64,000 bases of DNA from Isoperla grammatica (lineage: Eukaryota > Arthropoda > Insecta > Plecoptera > Perlodidae), in assembly GCA_945910005.1 (NCBI GenBank), contig OX246749.1, forward strand, positions 32,693,271 to 32,757,270, given 5' to 3'. Positions 33,471-43,993 of this stretch are shown piece by piece (within the stretch, counting starts at the first letter, position 1; each line of letters begins with the position of its first letter). A program made the translations under genes and the position numbers. Below the pieces are notes generated by a model. That model searched no databases. It saw only the letters and a program-made list of their open reading frames with translations, and was not told where the DNA came from.

Positions 33471-34512
33471 TGCATAAGTTGGAAATATATTTTTAATATT
33501 GACAAGTTGTTTATAGTCAGCTGGTTTTGTTGACCAATGGTTGAAAAACTAATTAAAAAATCGGGACACAGTGATTTCATCAACCATGGTTCTGTACTAC
33601 GTTTCACTGAAGTTATGAATTCGCTTAAGCTGTTTTTTAATTTTAAATTTATACAACATGCAATTAAAATTTAAATAAGTGTTTATAACAAATGAATAAG
33701 AACAAGTGTGTTTGTATTTATATACAACGCATAGATGCCCTCCCCCCCTCACGCCCCCCCTCCCCCCCCCGTGAACATTCTACCTTTTACGGTGTGGTGA
33801 TTATTTTAAACGAAAACGCGCAAGAAGCGAATGTTAAAATTTATTATAAATTCATTTTAATCACGAAATGTTCGAAGTTTTGTTTAATCAACGAGACTGG
33901 AATGATTCTACTTGGTTGGGTTTTCCATTTCGTTCTTTGATAATGAAGAAGAAGAAGAAGAAGAAGATTATTTATTTCGGTTTCAACCGGCGCCGAAGTG
34001 ATTCTCTCGGCGTTGATGAGAAAATGTCTTAATTTAGATGGTGGCCGAGTGGAATAGATTTTTTGTGACGCGCGGAGAATCAAGATATGACATTTTTCTC
34101 ATTATTTTATGTAATTATTTCGTGTTGTTCTACACATTTAAATCGTTTTTGTTTATTGTTTAATAAAACGAAAATTTAATTATGCTTGTTTTGCCTTTTT
34201 ATGGGAACAAATATGAATCGACTGAAATAGAAAGGACGTGACATGGTTTGAATGCGTGTTGCATAACTGTCATTGATAATTTCGTTTTATAAAAATCTAG
34301 ATTTTTATGCATGACTGCGTGAATCTATAAAAGTTACGTTGGCCGGCGACATTATAAAATAGATAAATGTGTAGAAACGCAGAGAAGCAAACTAAAATGT
34401 TCACAGCCCTCAGATTCTGATCAATTTCTCGAAGTTCCTTTCGAACAAGTCTCCGCTCTTCCTTCGTCTAGCACGTCACGTCACGTCCGCTTCCGGTGAG
34501 CGCGCTGACGTC
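33471..34512. other. No gene recognised
   Basis: C-rich tract at 33737-33770 and (GAA)n at 33946-33966. Just before the minisatellite is a GC-rich stretch with CTTCCGG and TGACGTCA (34490-34512). Confidence 0.45.
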
Positions 34513-35869
34513 AGAGCTGCAAGGCGCCTTCTAACTTCTTTGCTACACAACTCTCTTCTCTTTCCACCTGTATGGAATGAGGGCTTTGCGTCGCGTCTTA
34601 ATACAGCTGCGAGGCGCCTTCTAACTTCTTTGCTACACAACTCTCTTCTCTTTCCACCTGTATGGAATGAGGGCTTTGCGTCGCGTCTTAATACAACTGC
34701 TAGGCGCCTTCTAACTTCTTTGCTACACAACTCTCTTCTCTTTCCACCTGTATGGAATGAGGGATTTGCGTCGCGTCTTAATACAGCTGCTAGGCACCTT
34801 TTAACTTCTTTGCTACACAACTCTTTTCTCTTTCCACCTGTATGGAATGAGGGCTTTGCGTCACGTCCCAATAGAGCTGCTATAGGCGCCTTCTAACTTC
34901 TTTGCCACACAACTCTCTTCTCTTTCCGCCTGTATGGAATGAGGGCTTTGCGTCGCGGCCCAATAGAGCTGCTAGGCGCCTTCTAACTTCTTTGCTACAC
35001 AACTCTCTTCTCTTGCCACCTGTATGGAATGAGGGCTTTGCGTCGCGGCCCAATAGAGCTGCTAGGCGCCTTCTAACTTCTTTGCTACACAACTCTCTTC
35101 TCTTCCACCTGTATGGAATGAGGGCTTTGCGTCGCGTCCCAATAAAGCTGCTATAGGCGCCTTCTAACTTCTTTGCTACACAACTCTCTTCTCTTTCCAC
35201 CTGTATGGAATGAGGGCTTTGCGTCGCGTCTTAATACAGCTGCTAGGCACCTTCTAACTTCTTTGCTTACACAACTCTCTTCTCTTTCCACCTGTATGGA
35301 ATGAGGGCTTTGCGTCGCGTCTTAATACAGCTGCTAGGCGCCTTCTAACTTCTTTGCTACACAACTCTCTTCTCTTTCCACCTGTATGGAATGAGGGCTT
35401 TGCGTCGCTTCTTAATACAGCTGCTAGGCGCCTTCTAACTTCTTTGCTACACAACTCTCTTCTCTTTACACCTGTATGGAATGAGGGCTTTGCGTCGCGT
35501 CTTAATACAGCTGCTAGGCGCCTTCTAACTTCTTTGCTACACAACTCTCTTCTCTTTCCACCTGTATGGAATGAGGGCTTTGCGTCGCGTCTTAATACAG
35601 CTGCGAGGCGCCTTCTAACTTCTTTGCTACACAACTCTCTTCTCTTTCCACCTGTATGGAATGAGGGCTTTGCGTCACGGCCCAATAGAGCTGCTAGGCG
35701 CCTTCTAACTTCTTTGCTACACACCTCTCTTCTCTTTTCACCTGTATGGAATGAGGGCTTTGCGTCGCGTCTCAATAGAGTTGCTGGCGCCTTCTAACTT
35801 CTTTGCTGTACAACTCTCTTCTCTTTCCACCTGTATGGAATGAGGGCTTTGCGTCACGTCCCAATAGAG
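34513..35869. repeat. 90-bp minisatellite, 15 units, open on both strands
   Basis: The motif CTGTATGGAATGAGGGCTTT recurs at 34568, 34658, 34748, 34838, 34930, 35020, 35109, 35201, 35292, 35382, 35472, 35562, 35652, 35742 and 35831. Most spacings are exactly 90; five are 89-92. Because 90 is divisible by three and the unit lacks stops in two frames, repeated 30-residue peptides are open on plus (NSLLFPPVWNEGFASRLN) and on minus (AKPSFHTGGKRRELCSKEV). Indels break both frames at the same places, and no start, promoter or domain argues for translation. Unrelated in sequence to the 90-bp module of family A. Confidence 0.97.
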
Positions 35870-36114
35870 AAGAGCGTGGTTGTCAGATGTAATTGCTTTC
35901 TGATGGGTTGGTGGAACTGTCACGAGGAAGAAATCTGTCAACGCTGTCGGGAGATTCAGCACTCTTTTTATCTGTTTGTAGTTTTTTTTCCTTTTTTAAT
36001 AATCACTTCACTTTTTCACTGTATTTTACTTTGTCTTCACTTTGTACTTCAGTGCGCACGTTAACAGCGTAGCAGTGTTCGGTGCGTAGTTAACAGAAAC
36101 TTAAATAATATTAC

Positions 36115-36267
36115 TTAGACCTGGTATTATGACATGCCACTAAATATTTGGTCTGGGACCAGCTCGTTTTCTCTTTGGAAACAAGGCTTTTGATTGGTGG
36201 TTGCCATAGAGATAATAAATAAGACCGGACTAAATATTTACCGGGCTGTCATAATAGTGGGTCTAAA
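36115..36267 (+). mobile_element. MITE family F2, single copy 2 (diverged)
   Basis: CTTAGACCTGGTATTATGAC ... TTTTGATTGGTGGTTGCCAT ... GTCATAATAGTGGGTCTAA. The arms are inverted and the centre matches the F2 unit. Confidence 0.75.
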
Positions 36268-36415
36268 AGTATTAATACTAACATTGTTTTCTAAAATTAG
36301 TTTGTTTTAACGGAACATTATTAAAATTTTATCGAGCAGTTTCTTAATAATAAACAATAAATTATAAAACAATGCATGTTGATCCATGTTGTCTTTGAGT
36401 TATTCAAATCATGTA

Positions 36416-36590
36416 TTAGAACTTTTTCAGAATTGATCTATCTAGGATCCTTAGATAGAGCTAATCACGCCTCTCTAGATCTTCACTGATAACAATACAC
36501 AACAGTGAAAATGCGCCTAAACATAACTATCAAGGACCCTTAGATAGAGCTAATCACGGCTTTCTAGATTAATTCTAAAAATCATCTATA
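36416..36590 (-). mobile_element. Repeat family A, copy 13
   Basis: TTAGAACTTTTTCAGAATTG to TTAATTCTAAAAATCATCTA; one minus-strand module. Confidence 0.93.
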
Positions 36591-36699
36591 TGCCATATCA
36601 ATTCGGCCTTGACAGCAGCGCCAAAGCACTTACAAAGCAAGACTACAGTCTCTGCATGTAACACACTCGCTAGAGATATATCCGACCCTCTTTCGACAA

Positions 36700-36830
36700 T
36701 ATCACAATGACGTCATTTCCACTTCCGGATCGGCTCCGTCGTCGAGTCGAGTCGAGCCGGAAACGCGTGAACGGTGTCGGGAAGTTCCGGTAGTCTCGTT
36801 TACAAGATGGCTGTCTGTCGTCGTCTCGTC
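36700..36830 (+). promoter_or_regulatory. Promoter-like cluster: CRE, ETS, YY1-like start
   Basis: TGACGTCA at 36708, ACTTCCGG at 36720, two further CGGAA/TTCCGG motifs and a CAAGATGGC (36804-36812) sit within ~110 bases of GC-rich, CpG-rich sequence containing GTCGAGTCGAGTCGAG. CRE, ETS and YY1 motifs together are characteristic of housekeeping-type promoters. No transcript evidence is available. Confidence 0.4.
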
Positions 36831-36911
36831 GCTTGTGTCAGGTTCCGACATCGGTTGGATTCTTTGTGCGATGTCTTGACATCGGTTCGTTGTCAGACTT
36901 CCGACGTATGA
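36807..36911 (+). CDS. Small ORF (34 aa) starting in a YY1-like AAGATGGC
   Basis: ATG at 36807 opens MAVCRRLVACVRFRHRLDSL and ends at TGA 36909-36911 after 34 codons. The start is rich in Arg with no acidic residue, resembling a mitochondrial presequence. A weak donor-like CAG/GTT is at 36839-36843. It could be a first exon or a chance ORF downstream of the promoter-like cluster. I recognise no family. Confidence 0.2.
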   Translation: MAVCRRLVACVRFRHRLDSLCDVLTSVRCQTSDV

Positions 36912-37047
36912 AAAGGGTCAATACTTCACTTGTGTTCTTATTGTCGACTAGAAAGAAACACAGCCGGCTTTAGATCAAGTTGTCCATCGTAAATCATGCT
37001 TACGACATAGCTGAGTAAAATATTTCAAAATTCATTTTCTACTTCTT

Positions 37048-37221
37048 CAATAGACCGTTTTCAGAATTCATCTAGGACCCTTAGATAGAGCTTATTACGG
37101 CCCTCTAGATCTTCAATGTTAACAATGCACAACAGTGAAAAATGCACCTTAACATAACTATCAAGGACCCTTAGCTAGAGCAATTCCCGACTTTCTAGAT
37201 CAATTCTTAAAATCATCTATT
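37048..37221 (-). mobile_element. Repeat family A, copy 14
   Basis: CAATAGACCGTTTTCAGAAT to CAATTCTTAAAATCATCTAT TG; both termini present, one module. Useful as a full-length single-module reference. Confidence 0.95.
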
Positions 37222-37372
37222 GCTCCAATCTACTTGAGACGGCCCCTAGAGGATAGAGTGCACTATTTATGTTTGGTAAACTATCCAAATAGTTTTCCAA
37301 AGTACTAGAAATTGTTATTGTTGAAAGTTGTTGTGTATCCAATATGCAGTGACTGTTGGGGAACTTCTCTGT

Positions 37373-37592
37373 GCTAAGTTGAGAAACTGTAAGAATGACG
37401 GCCCCGTCCTTATCCTCTCCACAGCTACCCGACCCCCCTCAACTCCGTGACAACCTGACAAAATGAAATACGTAACTGAAAATCAGTTAGTTTCAGTTGT
37501 TCAGTTTGTTGTTTCACGGAGTTGAAGGGGGTCGGGTAGCAGTGGAGGGGAGAAGAAGGGGGCCGTCATTCTTACAGTTTCTCAACTATAGC
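37373..37592. mobile_element. Foldback MITE, ~80-bp arms
   Basis: GTTGAGAAACTGTAAGAATG ACGGCCCC and GCTACCCGACCCCC-TCAACTCCGTGA at the left are inverted at the right (37520-37587) around a ~55-bp centre. Single copy. Confidence 0.93.
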
Positions 37593-37674
37593 TACGCCTT
37601 CCCTATCTTCGCTTCCATTAATAACCCACACGCTCATTTCTCAATGTCTTGTGCAATGTAACATAAGTGATAGT

Positions 37675-37692
37675 CAGACAGACAGACAGACA
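37675..37692. repeat. Short (CAGA)n run
   Basis: Four to five CAGA units immediately upstream of the 113-bp tandem repeat. Confidence 0.85.
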
Positions 37693-37700
37693 TTCCCATT

Positions 37701-38041
37701 ATCTCTGTGAATGAATGAAGAATCGGATAGAAATATCTTCCTAGAGAGATCACTTTTTAAACTCTTTGGCGCCGGCTGAATGTCTTCACCTAGTTATCAA
37801 CGCGCCCGCCAGGATCTCTGTGAATGAATCAAGAATCGGATAGAAATATCTTCCTAGAGAGATCACTTCTTAAACTCTTTGCCGTCGGCTGAATGTCTTC
37901 ACCTAGTTATCAACGCGCCCGCCAGGATCTCTGTGAATGAATCAAGAATCGGATAGAAGTATCTTCTGAGAGAGATCATTTCTTAAACTCTTTGGCGCCG
38001 GTAGAATGTCTTCACCTAGTTATCAACGCGCCCGCCAGGAG
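37701..38041. repeat. 113-bp tandem repeat, 3 units
   Basis: ATCTCTGTGAATGAAT starts at 37701, 37814 and 37927. Each unit ends CACCTAGTTATCAACGCGCC CGCCAGGA. Units differ by a few substitutions. Confidence 0.98.
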
Positions 38042-40321
38042 AGCTGATGAAGTTAAAAAACAGAAGACGTTCGCTTTATTTCATTTAAGGGCGGTTTTTT
38101 TCTCGTGCGGGGGGGAGAGGGGATGGAAGCTTTTAAGTGCAGATGAAAGAATTGACGCGCGTGGTGGGGGGAGTGAATTAAGTTAGTCCCTGCTATCCCG
38201 CTGCTATCTACCGGCGTGGCTTGTAACCTGATACGGGACCGAGAGCGAAAGCCCCGGGCTGCCTGCCTGCTGTATATGTGAACACGACTGGGCTCGTTAA
38301 CTATTGGAAAATTAATTGAGATAAACTAATTTAATATGTCATTGCGTTTGTGTTGAATTGAATGTGACCCGTGCGTTCGTTTGATGATTATTACTACTCG
38401 AATAATTAAATTAATGAAATTTTTTTCAATTGATTTTAAAATCGTATTATAATGAATTATTTTAACTTTTTTTTGTGATTATTAATTAAGTGTTCTGTTT
38501 GTGTGTGAGGTCCGTTAGTTGCTCTTGTAGTCCAATACAGAAGGTCCAGGCTTCAATTCCCGGTTGTGGCTGCTGGAATATTTGTATTGTTCTCTTTTCA
38601 ATAGTACAGTTGTTTGTTTTGTTATTCTAGCTATTTTAGGATTTTTTTCAAAATTAATTTTATAGTTCAACTTATTTATCGTTATCCTATGTTAATCTGT
38701 TTTTATAAGTGAATAGGATGGATAGAAAATAAAATTACTTCTGAAATTGACATAAATCAATCTTTACGATGATATAGGAAGACATTTGTATTGTTACATT
38801 GTTAGTATTGAATTTTGTTTAGTTTTCTAATGTACAATTCAATAACTTTATTTTGTTGTACATTGCAATCTACAAAGTACAAAACAAAACTCGTTTATCC
38901 ACCTAATCAAACAGAACTCGGAAGTAAAAAATTAGAAGTATTGATAAATAAAGAGAAATAAGCACACACAAATTACCAAGAAAAAGCTTAATTCACACCA
39001 ATAACTAATCTTGTATTACTATTATAGTACTAATATTAGTTAAAAATTGTTCGGACAAAAACGGTTAAAAACATTCACCCACTACTCACCGCGTTATATT
39101 TCGGCAACATCCGTCGCCATCCTCATACGCGAGGCAACTGTTCAAGAGTACAATTTTTTGCTTATATTATCATCTTCTGGTCAATGAGTCCTGGTGTGTG
39201 TTATTATAGTACTACATTTGTAGACCTATGTTTTTCGGCTAGATTGTTCTCGAAAGCTACCAGGGCACGCCCTGGCTCAAACACTTCCCAATGTCTAATG
39301 TATGAGACAAGATAAGATGCTAAAATAACACTGTCTCGCTCTCTAAGCCACCGTTCGAAGCATCCAAGTTAACGATATTAAAAAAAGAACAGGTAGTGGA
39401 AACTTTTTCCATTTAAGTTAAGCGAGCTCTCAATAAATTCCGTCTTCGGAAACTAATTTTATTTCAAGGTAAAAAAAAAAAAAAAAAAATACTGGTTAAA
39501 TTGACTTTGTGTGGATCGGAAGGGAGATGAGCTGGGGGGGGGGGGGGGGGAGGCAAATATATTATTGGAAATGCAGCGGATAAGACCTGGGTAGAGTCTT
39601 CGTTTTATTCTAATTGCATTGTCTGAGCTAAGACTCGGATGGTTTGCGTCACAAAGCGGAGAAAAAACACGGAATTCAATTCGGAATAATTCCTCAAGTC
39701 AAATAACATTTAAGAGACGAAGTGCATTTTTAACTTGAGTGAATATTATCGTCATTCTAGTCTCAAGATTTGGTCCAGATCTACCTTCTCGCAAGCTAAT
39801 GTACATTGGGTGATGTTCCTATATCTAAAATTGCAGGTTATTTTATCAATCAAGTGCACAAGTAGCAACACTTAAACTTCAAACCTTTAATAATTATCTA
39901 ACAATATGTATCTAACATAAATTTTATTTGCTATTACTAATAAATAAATAAATAAATTAATAAAAAAAAAAAAAAAAAAAAATCCCTTTGCTGTAACTTT
40001 TAACTATAGTAACTTGACTCTTAAATAGGATCATGTTTACGAAATAGCCTCGTCCAATAGTACCTACTTAATTTTCTACTTCTTTAGTTCCTTCCATCTG
40101 CTTGAAACAGTTACGACCTAGGTTGGTGTACCTGCAAAACTCTTTACACAGCGGGCGTGCCTAATGAGGCTTGTTTACTCTACTAAGCGGAAGACCGCCG
40201 TGACGAATGCGAGAAATAACGCCAGGAATCTATTGATGTTCGTTGAGTCATCGTGCGTGAAAGGGGCTGTATGCAAGGGTCTGAGATTGGTATGAGAAAC
40301 AATGTAGACACAAAAAGAAGA
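38042..40321. other. No gene recognised; one tRNA-like fragment
   Basis: At 38509-38575 GGTCCGTTAGTTGCTCTTGT ... CAGGCTTCAATTCCC resembles a decayed tRNA-derived SINE head. A17 at 39472-39489, G17 at 39534-39550 and A21 at 39962-39982 occur. The rest is unassigned AT-rich DNA. Confidence 0.45.
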
Positions 40322-40493
40322 CAATAGACCTTTTTCAGAATTGATCTAGGATCCTTAGATAGAGCTAATCACGGCACTCTCGATCTTCAATGAAAACAAT
40401 GCACAACAGTGAAAAATGCACCTTTACATAACTATCAAGGACCCTTAGATAGAGCTAATCACGGCCCTCTAGATCTATTCTGAAAATCATCTG
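40322..40493 (-). mobile_element. Repeat family A, copy 15
   Basis: CAATAGACCTTTTTCAGAAT to ATCTATTCTGAAAATCATCT; one module, both termini. Confidence 0.95.
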
Positions 40494-40999
40494 TTCTTTT
40501 AAGTGCGTTGACAAACAACAATAACAACAACAACTAATACTAATCTCTAGACGCAGAGGCAACTTTATACGTCAGTTAGAACAAGAAGAAGAAGAAGAAG
40601 AAGAAGAAGAGAAGATAAACGGAGGAGAAACTTGTCCGAGTAGATGGGATCGGATAAACTATTCAATATCCAGTTTTTGTTTACGTGAAACTTTGGAAAA
40701 ACTCTTTTCCGCAATAAAGAACAGCGTCTAGAGGGAAAGCGGTAGGAAAATAAATATATATTTCGATAACGGAAAAGTTCTGAAAGCTCTCGACGAGTTG
40801 TTTTAGAGATGCGCTTGACGTCACAGGACTGACTGTATCGATGTCTTTAGGGGAGGGGGAGGGGTGGGGGGGAGACGGTCTGGAAGAATTGTAACGACTC
40901 TTTTCACACGACAACAACAACAATAGCAATACTTGATGACTTCTTGATCCCTTGTTTTAAAGCTATAATTTAAATGATTAAACGATTCTTCTAGAATGG
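40494..40999. other. No gene recognised; (GAA)n
   Basis: (GAA)n at 40584-40611, a G-rich stretch at 40850-40871 and one TGACGTCA (40817). Confidence 0.5.
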
Positions 41000-41308
41000 G
41001 GCTTTGCACGCAAAGCTTGACGTAGAATGCGCCACCACCGTTCAAGCCCAAATCCATGACCTGCTGGATGGGTAAATCAGCGCGGACAAGGTCTACTTGA
41101 CCCATCCAGCAGGCTGTGATGGCAGCATTTTGCCAAAGACATTGGAATAGAAGTAACGCCACCATAGTTCGAGCTCAAGTCCAGAGTTCCTGGATGGGTA
41201 AATCAGCCCTTTTTTCATGGCTAAGTTATGCGGAGATCAAGTAGACCTTGTCTAAGGGCTGGCACTACGCTGGCGCTGCGAGTGGGAGAATGTGGCAGTG
41301 CAAAGCCT
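41000..41308. repeat. Candidate small TIR element with internal hairpins
   Basis: GGCTTTGCAC at 41000 and GTGCAAAGCC at 41299 form 10-bp inverted ends. Inside, CCTGCTGGATGGGT pairs with ACCCATCCAGCAGG (41061/41099) and ACAAGGTCTACTTGA with TCAAGTAGACCTTGT (41087/41238). Confidence 0.55.
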
Positions 41309-41317
41309 AATTGGAGC

Positions 41318-41534
41318 AATAGACGATTTTCAGAATGTATCTAGAAGGCCGTGATAACTTCCATCTAAGGGTCTTTGATAGATCAATGACAACGATGCTC
41401 AACAATAACAACTAGGTTTCAAATGTTTTGTTAGGGTGCATTTTTCACTGTTGTGCATTGTTGTCATAGCAGATCTAGAAGGCCTTGATTAGCTCTTAAC
41501 TAAGGGTCCTAGATCAAGTCTGAAAATCATCTAT
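41318..41534 (+). mobile_element. Repeat family A, copy 16
   Basis: CAATAGACGATTTTCAGAAT to AGTCTGAAAATCATCTATT. Contains the GATGCTCAACAATAACAACT variant and one standard segment. Confidence 0.94.
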
Positions 41535-41583
41535 TACTCAATTAAAGAATGTTATTTTCTTAGTGAAAACCTTAAAACAAATG

Positions 41584-41685
41584 GCAGTCTCGACAACGGT
41601 TCGGCGACGATCATTTACACCACAAAGCGAACTCGCAGTCTCGACAAGAGCTCGGCGACGATATTTTCCACCATAGAGCGAAGAA
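41584..41685. repeat. 51-bp tandem duplication
   Basis: GCAGTCTCGACAA starts at 41584 and 41635; the two units share GCTCGGCGACGAT-like and CCAC-A-AGCGAA segments. Confidence 0.9.
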
Positions 41686-42807
41686 AGGAAGCAACTATTT
41701 ACACAGACTATATTTGAATACGCCGAGCTTACAAATGAACACAGTTCGCGTCTTGAAAATAATTAATTGTGTTGTAATCTCGTGAATTACGAGAAAGGTC
41801 TCGCGAATTAGTGGAACGTCTCGGGGTTGCAAATCATCTTGGGACGCAAACCGAGCGCGAATAAGTATAAAATAAGCAGCGAGGTAAAATGTTTTATCTG
41901 CATCAAAGTGGAAATACTTTTGCCGGGATGGTTGGTTGGTGAAGTTGCTAATTAACATTTTAGTCGGTCGAGTAGGGTTTGAGTTTCGCTTCAACTCACC
42001 CTTCGAGGAATGAAAACTCGAGAGTTTGGTTTTGATGAATAATAAATATTAAGAAAATATTTAACCACGAAATATTATTAAGAAAATATAAATTTGCAAT
42101 GATTCATTTCAAACTTAGCAAGTGTGGCGGTTGAATGTGTATGGTATTTCTTCCATTCATTTCGTTGTTTTTCATTTTTTTAAATTTTTAACTCGTACAT
42201 TTGCATAAGTCACTGGCCCTTAATTTTTTTTCTGTGATATTATATACAAAAAATTAAACTGAATAGAATATAAATGTATTCGTATTTTTTAATTTGACTG
42301 GTATAAACACAGGTTCCTACATTATTGCAACTATACATGATTGTATTAAATATGTTTTGATAACCATATCACGACTGTAAAAGAAAAACTGTACAATGTT
42401 TCGAAAAGTTTACATTTACGATTCTATTTTGCTCTCCAGTAGAAAACAATAATATGCTTATCTACCGGCGGAAGAAACACATTGCACAAGTAAATGTTTT
42501 ATACTACTAACAAAGGTTAGTTTACTTTACACATCTAAACACTTCTCACCAAAGTAGGCTACTTTTCAAACCAAAAAAATGTTTACAATTTAGTACCATT
42601 TTGTAGTTCCACTGTATATAAGTTTAATTGTATGTACATATTTAAGGCAATCATATTTGCTCAAAGTGCAACGCATAACCTTGTTTGTATACTGAGCCTA
42701 ATGGTGAACCCGTGCATACGTCGGCTTAGTACTTCTTCTCACCGCTAGGAACGCTCTCGTCGAATAAATAAGGAGAGAAACGCGCAACCGTCATCTCTCG
42801 GTCTTAA
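41686..42807. other. No gene recognised
   Basis: A 99-codon minus frame at 41695-41994 has no recognisable motif. Otherwise AT-rich spacer. Confidence 0.4.
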
Positions 42808-43172
42808 GAGCGAAGGGTACTTCTACGTCAAAAACCGCACATAACTTTACTTTTCAAATTATATCACAAGAATGCTTCCCGAAATCTGAATCGACAGCGC
42901 ACTGTGGTTTGGTACACCTTACATACTGAATGCTAAAAAATGTGTCAAATAAGACTCAGTATGGTTTTTATTGCTTATTAATGTTATTACTAATTATCGA
43001 TTTAAAAATCAAAACAACTACGCTAATGGCTATAATATTTCATTCAGTATGTAGGTCTTACCAAAACACAGTGCGCTGTTGAATCAGATTTTCGATTTCG
43101 AGTAGCATTTTTGAGATAAAAGTTAAAAACGAAAATTGTGTGCGGTTTTTCAAGTAGTGATACCCTTCGCTC
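42808..43172. mobile_element. MITE family D, copy 2
   Basis: GAGCGAAGGGTACTTCTACG, AAACCGCACA, CGACAGCGCACTGTGGTTTG GTA and CATACTGAATG are inverted at the right (CATTCAGTATG, CAAAACACAGTGCGCTGTTG, GATACCCTTCGCTC). The arms are about 130-140 bp. TTAA precedes the left end; the right flank is ATAG. Confidence 0.93.
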
Positions 43173-43344
43173 ATAGCTTATAGAAAATTCAAATTTCATT
43201 AAACAAGTTTTAGTTTACGTAGTTAATTCGGGCCTCGCTAAGACAAACTCTCTCACGGCTTGTTATGTTGGTAGTAAAAGCCAGGCCTAGCGCGTAACAA
43301 ACTAATTAAAACTTGTCGGCAACGGTTGGTAACACCGAGTGTTG

Positions 43345-43993
43345 AAATTCTTCAGGGTCGGTCTCTACACCTAGGGGCGCCCATTGTTGTTATGGATTTG
43401 TTTTCTATGAAGAGGCGTAGAAAGCAAACGTTGCGAGCCGGTTAACAGTATCTGAATATTGCACACATACAACCGTTCCAACAATAAGAATTTCCAAGTA
43501 ATTGAATTATTGGAATTTATGTATGTTTTTCCAATAATAATAAGTGCACTTGCTTCTAGAAGCAGGGGCGTCGGAAGTCTATTTTCCAGGGCGGGCGAAC
43601 TTTCCAGCTGACTTTGCAACATTTTGTAAAAAAAAAATCCGTAAGTTACCATGCAGCCAGCCTCTGAAATCGCTTGAAGGAATAAGCGGAATCTGTACTC
43701 TAAAATGCATTTCATTCATATTGGCCATTTTTTCAGGGGGGGCGAGATGATACTCTCGCCCCCCCTGTGCAAGCACAGGGGGGTCGACTGACCACCCTGC
43801 CCCCCCGGTTCCGACGCCCCTGTCTAGAAGGGTTTTCGGTGACTTCTAGCAGGCAGAGCTCAGTGGCCGGAACGCTCGCAGCGCTGCAGTGTAGAGGTTT
43901 GTTGTAAGCCCCGCCATTTGTAATAACATATGCAAACAACTGTTACCTTGGTAACAACGGGCGCCCCTAGGTGTAGGGGACGATCATGAATTC
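43345..43993. mobile_element. MITE family H, copy 1, hosting a hAT-like MITE
   Basis: TACACCTAGGGGCGCCCATT at the left is inverted as AACGGGCGCCCCTAGGTGTA at the right. The outer arm bases (GGTCGGTC / GACGATCATGAATTCC) match less well. The same termini, more diverged, bound 57214-57553. Confidence 0.82.
43563..43822. mobile_element. hAT-like MITE, 260 bp, 14-bp TIRs, 8-bp TSD
   Basis: Starts CAGGGGCGTCGGAA and ends TTCCGACGCCCCTG, a perfect 14-bp inverted terminus. TCTAGAAG flanks it on both sides (43555-43562, 43823-43830). CAGGGGCG termini with an 8-bp duplication are diagnostic of hAT-type non-autonomous elements. A G/C-rich hairpin (CCCCCCTGTGCAAGCACAGG) lies near 43770. Confidence 0.95.

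Noticed and set aside
34476..35797. 30-residue repeat proteins on both strands
   Set aside because: Both strands are open for the same length reason, indels break the frames together, and no start context or domain supports coding; annotated as a minisatellite instead.
34513..35869. CRISPR-like array
   Set aside because: Units are contiguous and near-identical with no unique spacers, and the genome is eukaryotic.
39095..39160. Penelope-like element remnant (minus strand GAGGATGGCGACGGATG)
   Set aside because: The resemblance is to a short motif only; no RT or GIY-YIG coding sequence is visible nearby.
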